Positions 46,436 through 57,475 of a DNA stretch of 64,000 bases are shown here, in pieces (within the stretch, counting starts at the first letter, position 1; each line of letters starts with the position of its first letter). The position numbers and the translations under genes were made by a program. A model generated the notes under the pieces. That model did no database searches. It was given only the letters and a program-made list of their open reading frames with translations, and was not told where the DNA came from. The stretch comes from Thermococcus sp. (lineage in GTDB: Archaea; Methanobacteriota_B; Thermococci; Thermococcales; Thermococcaceae): assembly GCF_027052235.1 (NCBI RefSeq), contig NZ_JALUFF010000047.1, positions 50,521 to 114,520 of the forward strand, read 5' to 3'.

Positions 46436-47137
46436 TTATTTTAGGGTCGTGAGGATTTTGTCATACTCAGCTTCTATTTTCGAGGCCACAACTTTCCAAG
46501 AGTACTCCCTTTCGACAGCTCTTCTTCCCGCCTTTCCAAGATCCCTTCTCAGATTTTCGGCCGAGAGCAGTGTGTGAATTGCATTCTTAAGAGCTACTTC
46601 ATCTCCGGGGGGAACGAGAATTCCACTCCTGCTTTTCTTAATTACCTCTGGAATCCCACCAACGTTGGTTGCCACAACCGGAATTCCCGAGGCCATGGCT
46701 TCGAGGATGACTATGCCAAAGGCCTCAGCAGTGGTTGAGGGGAGAACGAAGACGTCTGCCATCCCGAACAGTTTGGGAAGGGTATTCCCGGGCACGTAGC
46801 CAGTAAAGACAACCCTGTCTTCAATTCCTAAGAACTTCGCCTGCGCCTTCAGGAAGGGCAGCATCTCGCCCGAGCCTACCATTACAAGGGTTACGTCATC
46901 AATCTCTTTAGCAAGGTTCTGGAAGGCGTTGAGGAGGAGGTGAGGCCCTTTCCTGAACGACATCCTGCTGACGTATAGAACAACGCGCCCCTCAATCCCG
47001 AGCCCTTCCTTCACGCGCTCCTTTTCCTTTTGGCCGAGTGGCCTGAAGACCTCGTCGTCAACGCCGTTTGGGATTACCCTGACGGGAACGCTGGTAAAGT
47101 GCTCTATAAAGGCCTTGGCGACGTTGCTGACCCGATA
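46436..47137 (-). pseudogene. Truncated GT4-family glycosyltransferase (C-terminal half only)
   Basis: The frame is open from a TAA at 47138-47140 to 46436. It encodes only the nucleotide-sugar-binding half of a GT-B glycosyltransferase, from YRVSNVAKAFIEHF and VIPNGVDDEVF through SRMSFRKGPHLLLNAF to EAFGIVILEAMASGIPVVATNVGG (E-x7-E motif). The acceptor-binding N-terminal ~180 residues are missing. The sequence before the stop is the 3' end of the sudA region. An internal GTG at 47014 could start a shorter protein, but it would lack the start of this domain. It is best read as a deletion remnant. Confidence 0.75.
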
Positions 47138-47173
47138 TTAGAGGCGTGCTTTAGGTAGAAAAGAAAATGAAGA

Positions 47174-49493
<2,320 letters not shown>

Positions 49494-49552
49494 AATGAAC
49501 ACCTCCGTACATGAGCTCAAAGCTGAGCATCTGAGTGAAGTGAACCTTAGGT

Positions 49553-49564
49553 GTTTATAAATAT
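49553..49564 (-). promoter_or_regulatory. TATA box of the sudB-sudA operon
   Basis: ATATTTATAAAC on the minus strand lies 60 bp upstream of the sudB GTG. A hairpin CCCGAA-GGGAT-TTCGGG lies just beyond it at about 49590-49606. Confidence 0.6.
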
Positions 49565-49669
49565 GTGCTCAACCTTTGGTTAACAACCCCGAAGGGATTT
49601 CGGGCTGAGATTTTGAAAGGTGAAGGAAACACTTTTAAGGCATGGGGATAACGGAGGGAGGTGTGGAGA

Positions 49670-49861
49670 ATGAGAAGGGCCGTTTACATGGCCTTTGTTA
49701 TTATTACAGCCTTGGGTATGTTCCTGCCCGTTCTATACGGCAACGTGAGCTTTCTCAGGAACGCCATAAAAGACCCTCTGCCGGTTTCCCTTGCCATCAT
49801 GGTCATCGCGTGGCTTTTCGCTTACTACCTTTACCCCGAGGAAGAACCTACAGCTTCCTGA
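49670..49861 (+). CDS. Small two-helix membrane protein
   Basis: This is a 63-aa protein starting MRRAVYMAFVIITALGMFLPVLYG. It has a second hydrophobic helix, LPVSLAIMVIAWLFAYYLYP, and an acidic end. ATG 49670 follows GGAGGTG, and a TATA-like ACACTTTTAAGG lies about 35 bp upstream. These support a real gene despite its size. The 3' end overlaps trmI by 14 bp tail to tail. The family is not recognised. Confidence 0.7.
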   Translation: MRRAVYMAFVIITALGMFLPVLYGNVSFLRNAIKDPLPVSLAIMVIAWLFAYYLYPEEEPTAS

Positions 49862-50609
49862 GGAAGGTCATGTAGCCGGTGTGGGCCAGCATCATGGTTC
49901 TTGGCCTCATGCACTCCCGCTTTACCTCCTGCTCCCTTACGAGAACCTCCACGGTCATGACCCTCAGGAAGTGCTCCCTGAACTCCTCGAGGGCCCGGTA
50001 GAAGCGATGCACTTGGTTCGCGCAGGGGGTGTAAGCTACAAAGTAGCCACCCGGTCGTAGAACGTCAACCGCATGGGGCAAAACGTTCTCCGGCTGGGGA
50101 AGGTCGAGGACTATGTGGTCGGCCCTCTCTTCATCTATTCCGTCGTATATGCTCCTGTTCTTCAGGATAACCCTCTCGGAAAAGCCGGCCAGCTCCACGT
50201 TCCTCTTAGCTATCTCGTAGAAGTCCTTCCTCACCTCGTAGCTGATGACCCTTCCAGAGGGGCCGACGGCGTTGGCCAGGAAAAGTGTTAACGCTCCGCT
50301 TCCGGCTCCGGCCTCTATAACGGTATCTCCGGGAGAGATGCCAGCGTAGGCTATTATTATCCCAGCATCCTTCGGGTGGACTATCTGGGGGCCCCTTCGC
50401 ATTTTGGCTATGATGTCGTTGATGTCCGGTTTTATCGCGACGAATGTCTCTCCCCTGTGGCTCTCTATCCTCGTTCCGTAGGGCTTCCCTATAAGCTCCC
50501 CTAACTGGAGTATCCCCAAATCTGTGTGGAACTCTCTGTCCTTGGCCCTCACGAGGTAGCGCTTGCCCCTCGGGTCTATCAGTAGAACGGGGGAGCCCTC
50601 TTCAATCAC
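49848..50609 (-). CDS. trmI: tRNA (adenine-N1)-methyltransferase TrmI (positions 57/58)
   Basis: This is a 253-aa SAM-dependent methyltransferase. In Pyrococcus abyssi it methylates A57 and A58 in the tRNA T loop. It starts (GTG) with IEEGSPVLLIDPRGKRYLV. It has HPKDAGIIIAYAGISPGDTVIEAGAGSGALTLFLA (SAM motif I, given by its ends) and LDLPQPENVLPHAV (catalytic motif). Length from GTG 50609 equals the characterised P. abyssi enzyme. The start overlaps the DUF257 gene end by 8 bp. Confidence 0.94.
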   Translation of the reverse strand: MIEEGSPVLLIDPRGKRYLVRAKDREFHTDLGILQLGELIGKPYGTRIESHRGETFVAIKPDINDIIAKMRRGPQIVHPKDAGIIIAYAGISPGDTVIEAGAGSGALTLFLANAVGPSGRVISYEVRKDFYEIAKRNVELAGFSERVILKNRSIYDGIDEERADHIVLDLPQPENVLPHAVDVLRPGGYFVAYTPCANQVHRFYRALEEFREHFLRVMTVEVLVREQEVKRECMRPRTMMLAHTGYMTFLRKL

Positions 50610-51225
50610 CGACCCCACCGTCCTTGAGGATGAGCACTTGGGTGTCGCTGACATCTAGGACGAAGGTCGCTATCTCCTCAAAGACGGCAAGGTTTTCTCT
50701 TGTAAGGATGTCCTTGTTTACAAGATGAACTCCTATGAGGTCTTCCATCGGGATATTGGTAACGGCCGTTATTATTGATTTAAGGGCACCATCCGGGTTG
50801 AAGCGGGCGTAGTGACTCAGCCCAAAGCTCAGCAGAAACTTGGGCTTCTGGGGTAACCTGCTAATCCTGCTCATTATGGCGTGGTAGTTCTTCAGGAAGA
50901 TGTGGGGATCGTATGTTGGCACCATCTCGTCGAGTATCTCCCCATAAGTAGTCGCTCCGGGCCCTATTTTGATAACCTTGATGTCCTTTATAAGCTCGAC
51001 GAACTCGGAATAGGCCTTTCCCGGAAGCCTGCGGAGGTATTTCCTGAACAGGGTGTCCCCTATGCCGAAGAAGTCCGTTATCACGAGGTTGCCATTGGCC
51101 TTGAGGAGCGGAACCAGTTTGCCCCAGGCAGTTCTCTCAACTGGGGTTAGGGAGGAGTACTCGATTATGACCACGTCGCCCCTGAGGGCCTCTCCGAGGA
51201 GAAGCTTTTCGAGTGTGTCTTCCAT
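50602..51225 (-). CDS. DUF257 family protein
   Basis: This is a 207-aa protein starting MEDTLEKLLLGEALRGDVVIIEYSSL. It matches the Thermococcales-restricted family DUF257. The alternation of strands and helices (VVIIEYSSLTPVERTAWGK, NLVITDFFGIGDTL, ATFVLDVSDTQVLILKDG) recalls a RecA/KaiC-like core, but no Walker A motif is present. ATG 51225 follows GGTGGGAAG. It is translationally coupled to trmI. Function unknown. Confidence 0.8.
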   Translation of the reverse strand: MEDTLEKLLLGEALRGDVVIIEYSSLTPVERTAWGKLVPLLKANGNLVITDFFGIGDTLFRKYLRRLPGKAYSEFVELIKDIKVIKIGPGATTYGEILDEMVPTYDPHIFLKNYHAIMSRISRLPQKPKFLLSFGLSHYARFNPDGALKSIITAVTNIPMEDLIGVHLVNKDILTRENLAVFEEIATFVLDVSDTQVLILKDGGVGD

Positions 51226-51282
51226 TCTTCCCACCAGAAGGGTTTTTAACGCCCGGGTCTTTTAACCTTGTCGGGTGGGAGA

Positions 51283-51612
51283 ATGAGGTTCGTGGTGTGG
51301 CCTAGTGAGGTGGACGCACGCCTGAGCAGGAAGTACGGAAGGGCCGTCAAGAAGAGCGTTGCCGTTGATTCACCAAACCTTGGAGAGGTTGAAGACGCCG
51401 TGCTGAGCCTTGGTTTTAAGATCATTGAAAAAGCCCCGGAAAAGCTGAACCCAAGGCTTTCCGGGCTCGACGAGGAGCTCAGAACGAGGGGGATGCTGAT
51501 TGTTGAGAGCCCCTACGGGAAGGGAAAAACGCTTAAACTTATAGCGGAGAAGATTAGAGAGCTTAGAGCTCGGACTAGGGCAAAGGGCAAGTCCAAGAGG
51601 AAGAGAAGGTAG
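51283..51612 (+). CDS. srp19: Signal recognition particle protein SRP19
   Basis: This is a 109-aa RNA-binding protein that helps assemble archaeal SRP on 7S RNA before SRP54 binds. It starts MRFVVWPSEVDARLSRKYGRAVKKSVAV and ends in a very basic tail (RTRAKGKSKRKRR). The ATG is preceded by GGGTGGGAGA; the earlier in-frame TTG is within the leader. It is divergent from the DUF257-trmI pair. Confidence 0.95.
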   Translation: MRFVVWPSEVDARLSRKYGRAVKKSVAVDSPNLGEVEDAVLSLGFKIIEKAPEKLNPRLSGLDEELRTRGMLIVESPYGKGKTLKLIAEKIRELRARTRAKGKSKRKRR

Positions 51613-51613
51613 T

Positions 51614-51859
51614 TCACTCCTCTTCTTCCATCTCGACGACTATGGCTGTAGTAGTGTCTATGACGCCGTCTATGTTGTGGATGTCGTGGAGTATCTTCCT
51701 AGTCAGTTCTCCGAGGTCCTTGGCCTCGATGTGGACTATTGCATCGTAGGGACCCGTCACTGCGTCGGCTCTGGTAACGCCCGGTATCTGCTTGAGCGCC
51801 TCAATGACGCTCTCGACCTTCCCTATTTCCACAGTAAGCAACACATACGACCTAACCAT
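51614..51859 (-). CDS. Stand-alone RAM domain protein (Lrp/AsnC ligand-binding domain)
   Basis: This is an 81-aa protein, VRSYVLLTVEIGKVESVIEAL through RADAVTGPYDAIVHIEAKD to GVIDTTTAIVVEMEEEE. It is the regulator-of-amino-acid-metabolism fold without a DNA-binding part. Such proteins bind amino acids and may co-assemble with full-length Lrp proteins, such as the one at 13.8 kb. ATG 51859 follows CGGTGAT. Its stop lies 1 bp beyond the SRP19 stop (tail to tail). Confidence 0.9.
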   Translation of the reverse strand: MVRSYVLLTVEIGKVESVIEALKQIPGVTRADAVTGPYDAIVHIEAKDLGELTRKILHDIHNIDGVIDTTTAIVVEMEEEE

Positions 51860-51973
51860 GGGCATCACCGCCGGAGTTTTCTCGTTTCTTATTTGTCTCC
51901 CTGCTCATTTAAGCTTTTCGTAGATAGCGTCTCTACCCAGATGTTCATCATTGTGATAATAGTGGTATCGAAA

Positions 51974-51984
51974 GATTTAATTAT
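51974..51984 (+). promoter_or_regulatory. TATA box of the peptide ABC transporter operon
   Basis: GATTTAATTAT lies 47 bp before the ATG of the binding-protein gene. A small inverted repeat GTAT-CATA-ATAC at 51994-52005 falls on the predicted transcription start and might be an operator. The ribosome-binding site GAGGTGA is at 52019-52025. Confidence 0.5.
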
Positions 51985-52030
51985 GGGTTAAGAGTATCAT
52001 AATACGCCTCACTGCTCAGAGGTGAACAAC

Positions 52031-54226
52031 ATGAGGGCTAAAACGACTCTGGCCCTGTTGGTCGTTTTTTTGGTCGCTTTTAGCGTAGCGGCCAGTGGCT
52101 GTGTAGGTGGTGGCCAGAAGGGCACCACCACAACAATTGGACAGACAGGGGGAACATCCTCCACAACTCAAGCGACCCAGACGACTTCTTCAAGTGTAAG
52201 TGCCACCACCTCTAAGGCTATAAAATACATTGAGGCGCACCTCTCCAACGCTACCGTTGTTGACACCGAAAAATACGTCGTTGTTGTTGGTCCCGAGGGA
52301 AGCGGTGCCAAGGTCTCGAACCTTCCGAATAAGCCCGTCATTGTGGTCTCCTACAAGGCCAACAAGGAAAAGACCCCGAGCATACAGGAGTTAATGAAGA
52401 ACCAGCAAGGATTTGGCCAGATAAACCCTGCCTTCCTCCGTGATCCCAGAATGGACGCTCTGATACAGCTCGCTAGAAAGGTTACGGACCCCAACATCAG
52501 GGGAGCACTCTACAGTGCCCTGTATATTCTCGCCAACAGAGAAGTCCCCGAGATAATCCTTGGTGATGCCAAGGCGGCCCGTGTTTACTGGAACTGGGTG
52601 CACAACTGGTACTACAACCCGGTCCTCGCACCGCGCTGGGATCTCGTCATGGAAGACAAGGACGCCCCGAGCGTCTCGATAGGAATAGGTGACTACAAGA
52701 ATGAGCCCGGAACGATAGTCGAGGCAACCTTTGGATGGCCAAGGTCGTTCGATCCTGCTTTTGACTACGAGACCTTTGGCTGGGCCCTCTACCACAACGT
52801 CGGCGACACTCTCGTCACCTACTGGGAGGACGAGACGACCAAGGTCTCACCGGATCTCGCTGTTGCTTGGGCCCACAACAAGGACGGAACAGTCTGGTAC
52901 TTCGTCATAAGGGGCGACGTTAAGGCCTACGACCCGAAGAGCGGAACAACTTACACGATCAACGCAACCGACGTTGAGTTCGAGTTCTGGCGCGTCCTCA
53001 GGGCCGGCTATTCGGTCAACTGGATGCTAGCCACTTACACCGATCTCAACAAGAGCTATGCCATGAGCGAGGACGAGTTCCAGAAGGAGCTCCAGTCAGG
53101 AGGAATCATTGCCGACTTCAACGGAAAGACCAAGGAGGTTAAGAGCCTCAACGAGCTCCTGCAGTTCTTCGGCTACTCCGGACCTACCGCCGGTGTCTAC
53201 AAGCTCGTCCTGCCGCACCCATACGGCGGTATCCTGAGCGTTCTGGCCGACCCGTATCTCATGGTCATACCCGCCAAGTACCTGCTCGGCGACAAGTATG
53301 AGGATGCCATGAAGGCCTCTGACTGGGGTAAGAAGCCTTGGGTATGGTCAAAGTACGTTCAGGAAGGCTCCAACGACCCGATACACAAGATGCTTCAGGA
53401 CAACATGATAGGCGTCTTTACCGGTCCGTTCTACATCAAGGAGGCCAAGCAGAACAGCTATATCGTCCTTGAGAGGAACCCCTACTACTGGAACGCCAGC
53501 GTCTGGAAGAAGCTTGAGTCCAAGAACCCCAACCTCGTCACGACCAAGCGTGTTATCTACGTCCTCTCCGATGATACCACCACGCGCATAAGCCTCTTCC
53601 AGAAGGGAGTCGCCGATATCGTTGCCGTTCCTGTGGACAGGCTTGACGCCGTCAAGGGACTCACCCTCGACAAGTTCCAGTCCAAGATTGATTCCTTCGT
53701 TACGCCCGACATGGTCTTCATAGTTCTCAACGCCGCCAAGGAACCGCTCAACAACGAGCTCGTCAGGCAGGCGCTGGCCTGGGCAACACCCTACGACCAG
53801 ATATACAACGCAGTTTACAGGGGATACATGGTTCCGAACTACGGCCCGATACCGATTGGATGGCTCGGCTACACCGAGTACAACGTTATCAAGTACAAGT
53901 ACAACCTCGCTAAGGCCCTCCAGCTTATCCAGAAGGCGGGAATTGATCCTAAGAAGTACACTCTGACGATATACTACAACACTGGAAACACCCAGCGTGA
54001 GAAGATAGCAACGCTCCTCCAGAACACATGGGGACAGCTCGGCTTCAAGATATCGGTTACTCCGCTCTCATGGCCAACACTCCTCAGCAAGACCGCAAGC
54101 GGTGACTTCGACGTCTACATAGTCGGATGGGCCCCGGACTTCCTCGACCCGGACGACTACGTCGGTCCGTTCCTCCAGAGCGCCGTGGTCTTCGACAGTC
54201 TGAATTACGAGATAATATCTGGCTGA
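52031..54226 (+). CDS. Oligopeptide ABC transporter substrate-binding lipoprotein, apparently circularly permuted
   Basis: This is a 731-aa SBP_bac_5-type binding protein. It has a signal peptide with lipobox ASGC (Cys24) and a Thr/Ser-rich linker (about 34-65). Next comes a block at ~70-225 containing DPRMDALIQLARK, REVPEIIL and VYWNWVHNWYYNP, which resembles the usual C-terminal end of this fold. Only then comes the usual N-terminal start, VEATFGWPRSFDPAFDYETFGW (from about 229). The chain ends soon after LDPDDYVGPF (about 707), where relatives normally continue ~100 residues. It is the first gene of the transporter operon. The permutation is my reading from fold landmarks. Confidence 0.8.
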   Translation: MRAKTTLALLVVFLVAFSVAASGCVGGGQKGTTTTIGQTGGTSSTTQATQTTSSSVSATTSKAIKYIEAHLSNATVVDTEKYVVVVGPEGSGAKVSNLPNKPVIVVSYKANKEKTPSIQELMKNQQGFGQINPAFLRDPRMDALIQLARKVTDPNIRGALYSALYILANREVPEIILGDAKAARVYWNWVHNWYYNPVLAPRWDLVMEDKDAPSVSIGIGDYKNEPGTIVEATFGWPRSFDPAFDYETFGWALYHNVGDTLVTYWEDETTKVSPDLAVAWAHNKDGTVWYFVIRGDVKAYDPKSGTTYTINATDVEFEFWRVLRAGYSVNWMLATYTDLNKSYAMSEDEFQKELQSGGIIADFNGKTKEVKSLNELLQFFGYSGPTAGVYKLVLPHPYGGILSVLADPYLMVIPAKYLLGDKYEDAMKASDWGKKPWVWSKYVQEGSNDPIHKMLQDNMIGVFTGPFYIKEAKQNSYIVLERNPYYWNASVWKKLESKNPNLVTTKRVIYVLSDDTTTRISLFQKGVADIVAVPVDRLDAVKGLTLDKFQSKIDSFVTPDMVFIVLNAAKEPLNNELVRQALAWATPYDQIYNAVYRGYMVPNYGPIPIGWLGYTEYNVIKYKYNLAKALQLIQKAGIDPKKYTLTIYYNTGNTQREKIATLLQNTWGQLGFKISVTPLSWPTLLSKTASGDFDVYIVGWAPDFLDPDDYVGPFLQSAVVFDSLNYEIISG

Positions 54227-54274
54227 AGGCTTGAGTTTCTTTTCTTTTCCTTTAAAATCTCCACGGAGGGAACT

Positions 54275-55279
54275 GTGGTGGCAGGGCTCGAAAAGTTCCT
54301 GGTGAGAAGGGGCTTAACGTTCATACCGACGTTGATAGGTGTAACTCTGATTGTTTTCATTATTGCGTACGTCATACCGGCGAACCCCGTAAAGGCCTGG
54401 GCCGGAGGAGAAAAGGCCTCCCAGGCCGCTGTTGAGATGATAAAGAAGGAATACCATCTCGACCAGCCCTGGTATGATCAGTACTGGTTCTTGGTTAAAG
54501 GCCTCTTTACAAACAGCCTGCTCGACCCCTTGAATCAGGAGCCGGTTTTTGACAACATAGGTAACCGTTTTGTCGTGACCTTCCAGCTGGCGCTCTTCGC
54601 CTTCCTATTCGTTATTATAATGGGGCTTCCCCTGGGCATAATCTCCGCCCTGAAGAGGAACTCTGCAACGGATATGGCCTTGAGAATACTCGCCCTAATC
54701 TTCATCTCGACGCCAATTTACGTCATAGCATACCTTTTCATCTGGCTCTTCTTCCTGCACTGGAACGCAACGACGCTCGCTGGAATACCTCCGGGCCCAC
54801 CGCACAAGATAACCCATGTGCCTGTCATAGATGCCCTACTGACCCTAGACTGGGGCAACTTCGTTCAGCAGGTCGAGCGTTTCTGGCTCCCGGGATTTAC
54901 GCTGGGTATAGCCGCAGCGGGTGTTCTCATGAGGTTTACCAGAAACTCTTTCCTTGAGGCATACAGCAGGGACAGCACGCTCTTTCTCAAGGCCAAGGGC
55001 GTGCCCAAGATGAGACTCTATCGCCACGTTCTGAAGAACGCATTGGTTCCAGTAATCACCATTCTCGCCCTCCAGTTCGGCGGTCTCTTGGCAGGGACAC
55101 CAATTACCGAGACGATATTCAACCTTCCGGGAATAGGTCGCTACGCCCTTCAGGCGATAATGTACTTGGACTTCCCGGCCTTAATAGGTGTCACCTTCCT
55201 CTATGCAATAGTCTTCGTTACCGCCAACCTGATAGCGGACATACTCTACGCAATCATAGACCCGAGGGTGAGGTTCTGA
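54275..55279 (+). CDS. dppB: Peptide ABC transporter permease (DppB/OppB type)
   Basis: This is a 334-aa membrane permease with six predicted helices and a long external loop after helix 1. The EAA-type coupling motif is near FLKAKGVPKMRLYRHVLKNALVPVI (key residues A-x-G-x-P...HVLKNA). Start is GTG after GGAGGG. The gene follows the binding protein by 48 bp and precedes dppC, as in bacterial dpp/opp operons. Confidence 0.95.
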   Translation: MVAGLEKFLVRRGLTFIPTLIGVTLIVFIIAYVIPANPVKAWAGGEKASQAAVEMIKKEYHLDQPWYDQYWFLVKGLFTNSLLDPLNQEPVFDNIGNRFVVTFQLALFAFLFVIIMGLPLGIISALKRNSATDMALRILALIFISTPIYVIAYLFIWLFFLHWNATTLAGIPPGPPHKITHVPVIDALLTLDWGNFVQQVERFWLPGFTLGIAAAGVLMRFTRNSFLEAYSRDSTLFLKAKGVPKMRLYRHVLKNALVPVITILALQFGGLLAGTPITETIFNLPGIGRYALQAIMYLDFPALIGVTFLYAIVFVTANLIADILYAIIDPRVRF

Positions 55280-55289
55280 GGTGATCATA

Positions 55290-56492
55290 ATGCCTGAAAA
55301 TGTTGAGGAGTTCGAAGAGAGGGAAGAGTACGAGATGACCATACTAGACAGGACGAGCGACAGGATAATAGATGCCTTCGCCTCTTTTATCAACCTGTTC
55401 AAAAAGGACTGGAAGAGAAGGAACCAGTCAAAAATAAAGGAATGGAAGCTAATGGCGTACGCAATGAACCGCTCGCCTCCCACTCTGCTCGGCCTCTTCA
55501 TAGTGATAGTTTACATCATCCTTGGAATATTCGGCCCATACATGGCCCCCTGGTCGTATGATTTCTTCCCGGTGAACTACAACTTCTCCACTCAGCTGGC
55601 CCCTCCGGGGTCTACTTACTTCCTCAACGTGACCACAATAGAGAAGGGCTACATCATCCACTACACAACAAACATCCACTACGTCCTGGGTTCGGACGTT
55701 TACGGGAGGGACATAGTCAGCATACTCCTCGCGGGGGCCAGAACGGCTTTGGTGCTTGATATCTTTATCATCCTTATAGGCCCCACGATAGGGATTGTCC
55801 TCGGCCTCATCTCGGGCTACTACGGTGGAAAAGTCGATGAGACCATAATGCGTATAACCGACATGTTCCTTGCCTTCCCTGGACTCATCTTGGCGATAGC
55901 CCTCTCGGCAGTCCTGCCGACTAGGATACAGAACTTTTTGAACGCCCATACCTGGGCCCAGACGCTCACCCTTAAACTCTTCGCACTGCACGCAAGGGAC
56001 GTCAACAACCTCGGAAAGCTCCTTGCAGTTTTTGTGGCCCTCGTCATCGTGTGGTGGCCGGGCTACGCGAGGGTGGCCAGAGGTTCAACGCTGACCGAGA
56101 AGGAGAACCTCTACGTTGAGGCCGCGAGGGCTGTGGGTCTTCCAACGAGGACGATACTCTTCAGGCACATCCTCCCCAACATAATAGGTCCGATACTGGT
56201 CATGATAACCATGGACTTCGGTGGCGTTATTCTGACCGAGGCAGGTCTAAGCTTCCTCGGCCTCGGTGCGGTGCCACCGATACCGGACTGGGGTAATCTC
56301 ATCAACCAAGGTTCTCAGTACTTCCCTCAGGCTTGGTGGCTTGTTGCCTTTCCGGGAATAGTCATCGTCACCGTCGTCCTTGGCTGGAACCTACTTGGAG
56401 ACGGTCTCAGAGACATCCTTGACCCGAGAACGAGAAGGAGCCTTGAGTTCAAACTCAAGAAGAAGGCTGAGGGGGGTGAGTCCAGTGCCTGA
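55290..56492 (+). CDS. dppC: Peptide ABC transporter permease (DppC/OppC type)
   Basis: This is a 400-aa permease. An N-terminal charged extension of ~55 residues precedes the OppC_N helix (PPTLLGLFIVIVYIILGIFGPYMAP). The coupling motif AARAVGLPTRTILFRHILPNIIGPIL is near residue 275 (key residues AxxxGLP...HILPN). ATG 55290 follows GAGGTGAT, 10 bp beyond the dppB stop. It overlaps dppD by 8 bp. Confidence 0.95.
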   Translation: MPENVEEFEEREEYEMTILDRTSDRIIDAFASFINLFKKDWKRRNQSKIKEWKLMAYAMNRSPPTLLGLFIVIVYIILGIFGPYMAPWSYDFFPVNYNFSTQLAPPGSTYFLNVTTIEKGYIIHYTTNIHYVLGSDVYGRDIVSILLAGARTALVLDIFIILIGPTIGIVLGLISGYYGGKVDETIMRITDMFLAFPGLILAIALSAVLPTRIQNFLNAHTWAQTLTLKLFALHARDVNNLGKLLAVFVALVIVWWPGYARVARGSTLTEKENLYVEAARAVGLPTRTILFRHILPNIIGPILVMITMDFGGVILTEAGLSFLGLGAVPPIPDWGNLINQGSQYFPQAWWLVAFPGIVIVTVVLGWNLLGDGLRDILDPRTRRSLEFKLKKKAEGGESSA

Positions 56493-57465
56493 GCCAATCG
56501 TAGAGATCAAGAATCTCAGCGTTTACTTCTACACCTACGCCGGCGTTGTCAAGGCTATAGAGAACGTGTCCTTCGACATATACCGCGGTGAGACACTGGC
56601 ACTCGTTGGTGAAACCGGCTGTGGAAAGAGCGTAACGTCCAGAGCATTAACACAGCTCATAGAAAGCCCCGGAAGGATAGTCAGCGGGCAGGTCATCTAC
56701 CATCGGGACGATGGCTCGACCGTTGACATTCTCAAACTCAGTGAGGAGGAGATAAGGGAGATTAGGGGTAATGAGATAGCCTACATCTTTCAGGATCCTC
56801 ACTCGTCCCTCGATCCACTCTACACGGTCGGCTACCAGATAGGCGAGGCCATGGAAGTCCATGGGAAGGTCAGGAACATAAAGGAGGGCATAGCGAGGGC
56901 CGTTAACATTCTCAGGGAAGTTCTCATCCCAGACCCGGAGAGGCGCGTCAAAAACTACCCCCACGAGCTCAGCGGTGGAATGAAGCAGAGGGTCGTCATA
57001 GGGATTGGGATAGCCAACAACCCTAGGCTTCTCATAGCTGACGAGCCGACCACGGCCTTGGATGTTACGGTTCAGGCGCAGATACTTGAACTTCTCAACG
57101 AGCTGAAGAGGAGGTACAATGCGACAGTTTTGCTTATCACCCACAACCTCGGTGTTGTCGCAGAGACTGCACAGCGCGTCGTCGTCATGTACGCTGGGAA
57201 GGTCGTCGAGATAGGGAGCGTTGAGCAGATATTCCACAATCCCCTCCACCCATACACGGTTGCACTCCTCAGAGCGGTTCCGAATCCCCTCAAGAAGATT
57301 GAGAGGCTTGAAAGCATCCCTGGAACAGTTCCAAACCTCATAACACCACCGAAGGGCTGTCGCTTCCATCCAAGGTGTCCCTTTGCCGAGGAACGTTGTA
57401 GAAAGGAAGTTCCCGAGCTTAAAGAGATAGAGCCGGGCCACTGGGTGGCCTGCCATCTCTACTGA
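56485..57465 (+). CDS. dppD: Peptide ABC transporter ATP-binding protein (DppD/OppD type)
   Basis: This is a 326-aa ATPase. Walker A is in VGETGCGKSVTSRAL, the Q loop in IFQDPHSSLDPL, the signature in HELSGGMKQRVVIGIG, and Walker B in LLIADEPTTALDV. The C-terminal oligopeptide-type extension has cysteines in GCRFHPRCPFAEERC that bind a 4Fe-4S cluster in some relatives. GTG start at 56485 after GGGGGTGAG; the longer upstream frame overlaps dppC. Confidence 0.95.
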   Translation: MPEPIVEIKNLSVYFYTYAGVVKAIENVSFDIYRGETLALVGETGCGKSVTSRALTQLIESPGRIVSGQVIYHRDDGSTVDILKLSEEEIREIRGNEIAYIFQDPHSSLDPLYTVGYQIGEAMEVHGKVRNIKEGIARAVNILREVLIPDPERRVKNYPHELSGGMKQRVVIGIGIANNPRLLIADEPTTALDVTVQAQILELLNELKRRYNATVLLITHNLGVVAETAQRVVVMYAGKVVEIGSVEQIFHNPLHPYTVALLRAVPNPLKKIERLESIPGTVPNLITPPKGCRFHPRCPFAEERCRKEVPELKEIEPGHWVACHLY

Positions 57466-57475
57466 GGTGATTACG

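Noticed and set aside
51935..51990. Possible further C/D-box sRNA around the minus-strand ATGATGA
   Set aside because: A C-like box is present, but no D' or D box follows at usable spacing.
54190..54275. Frameshift hiding the missing C-terminus of the peptide-binding protein
   Set aside because: The other two frames after 54190 do not encode the expected segment, and dppB starts too soon. A matching segment lies near the N-terminus instead.
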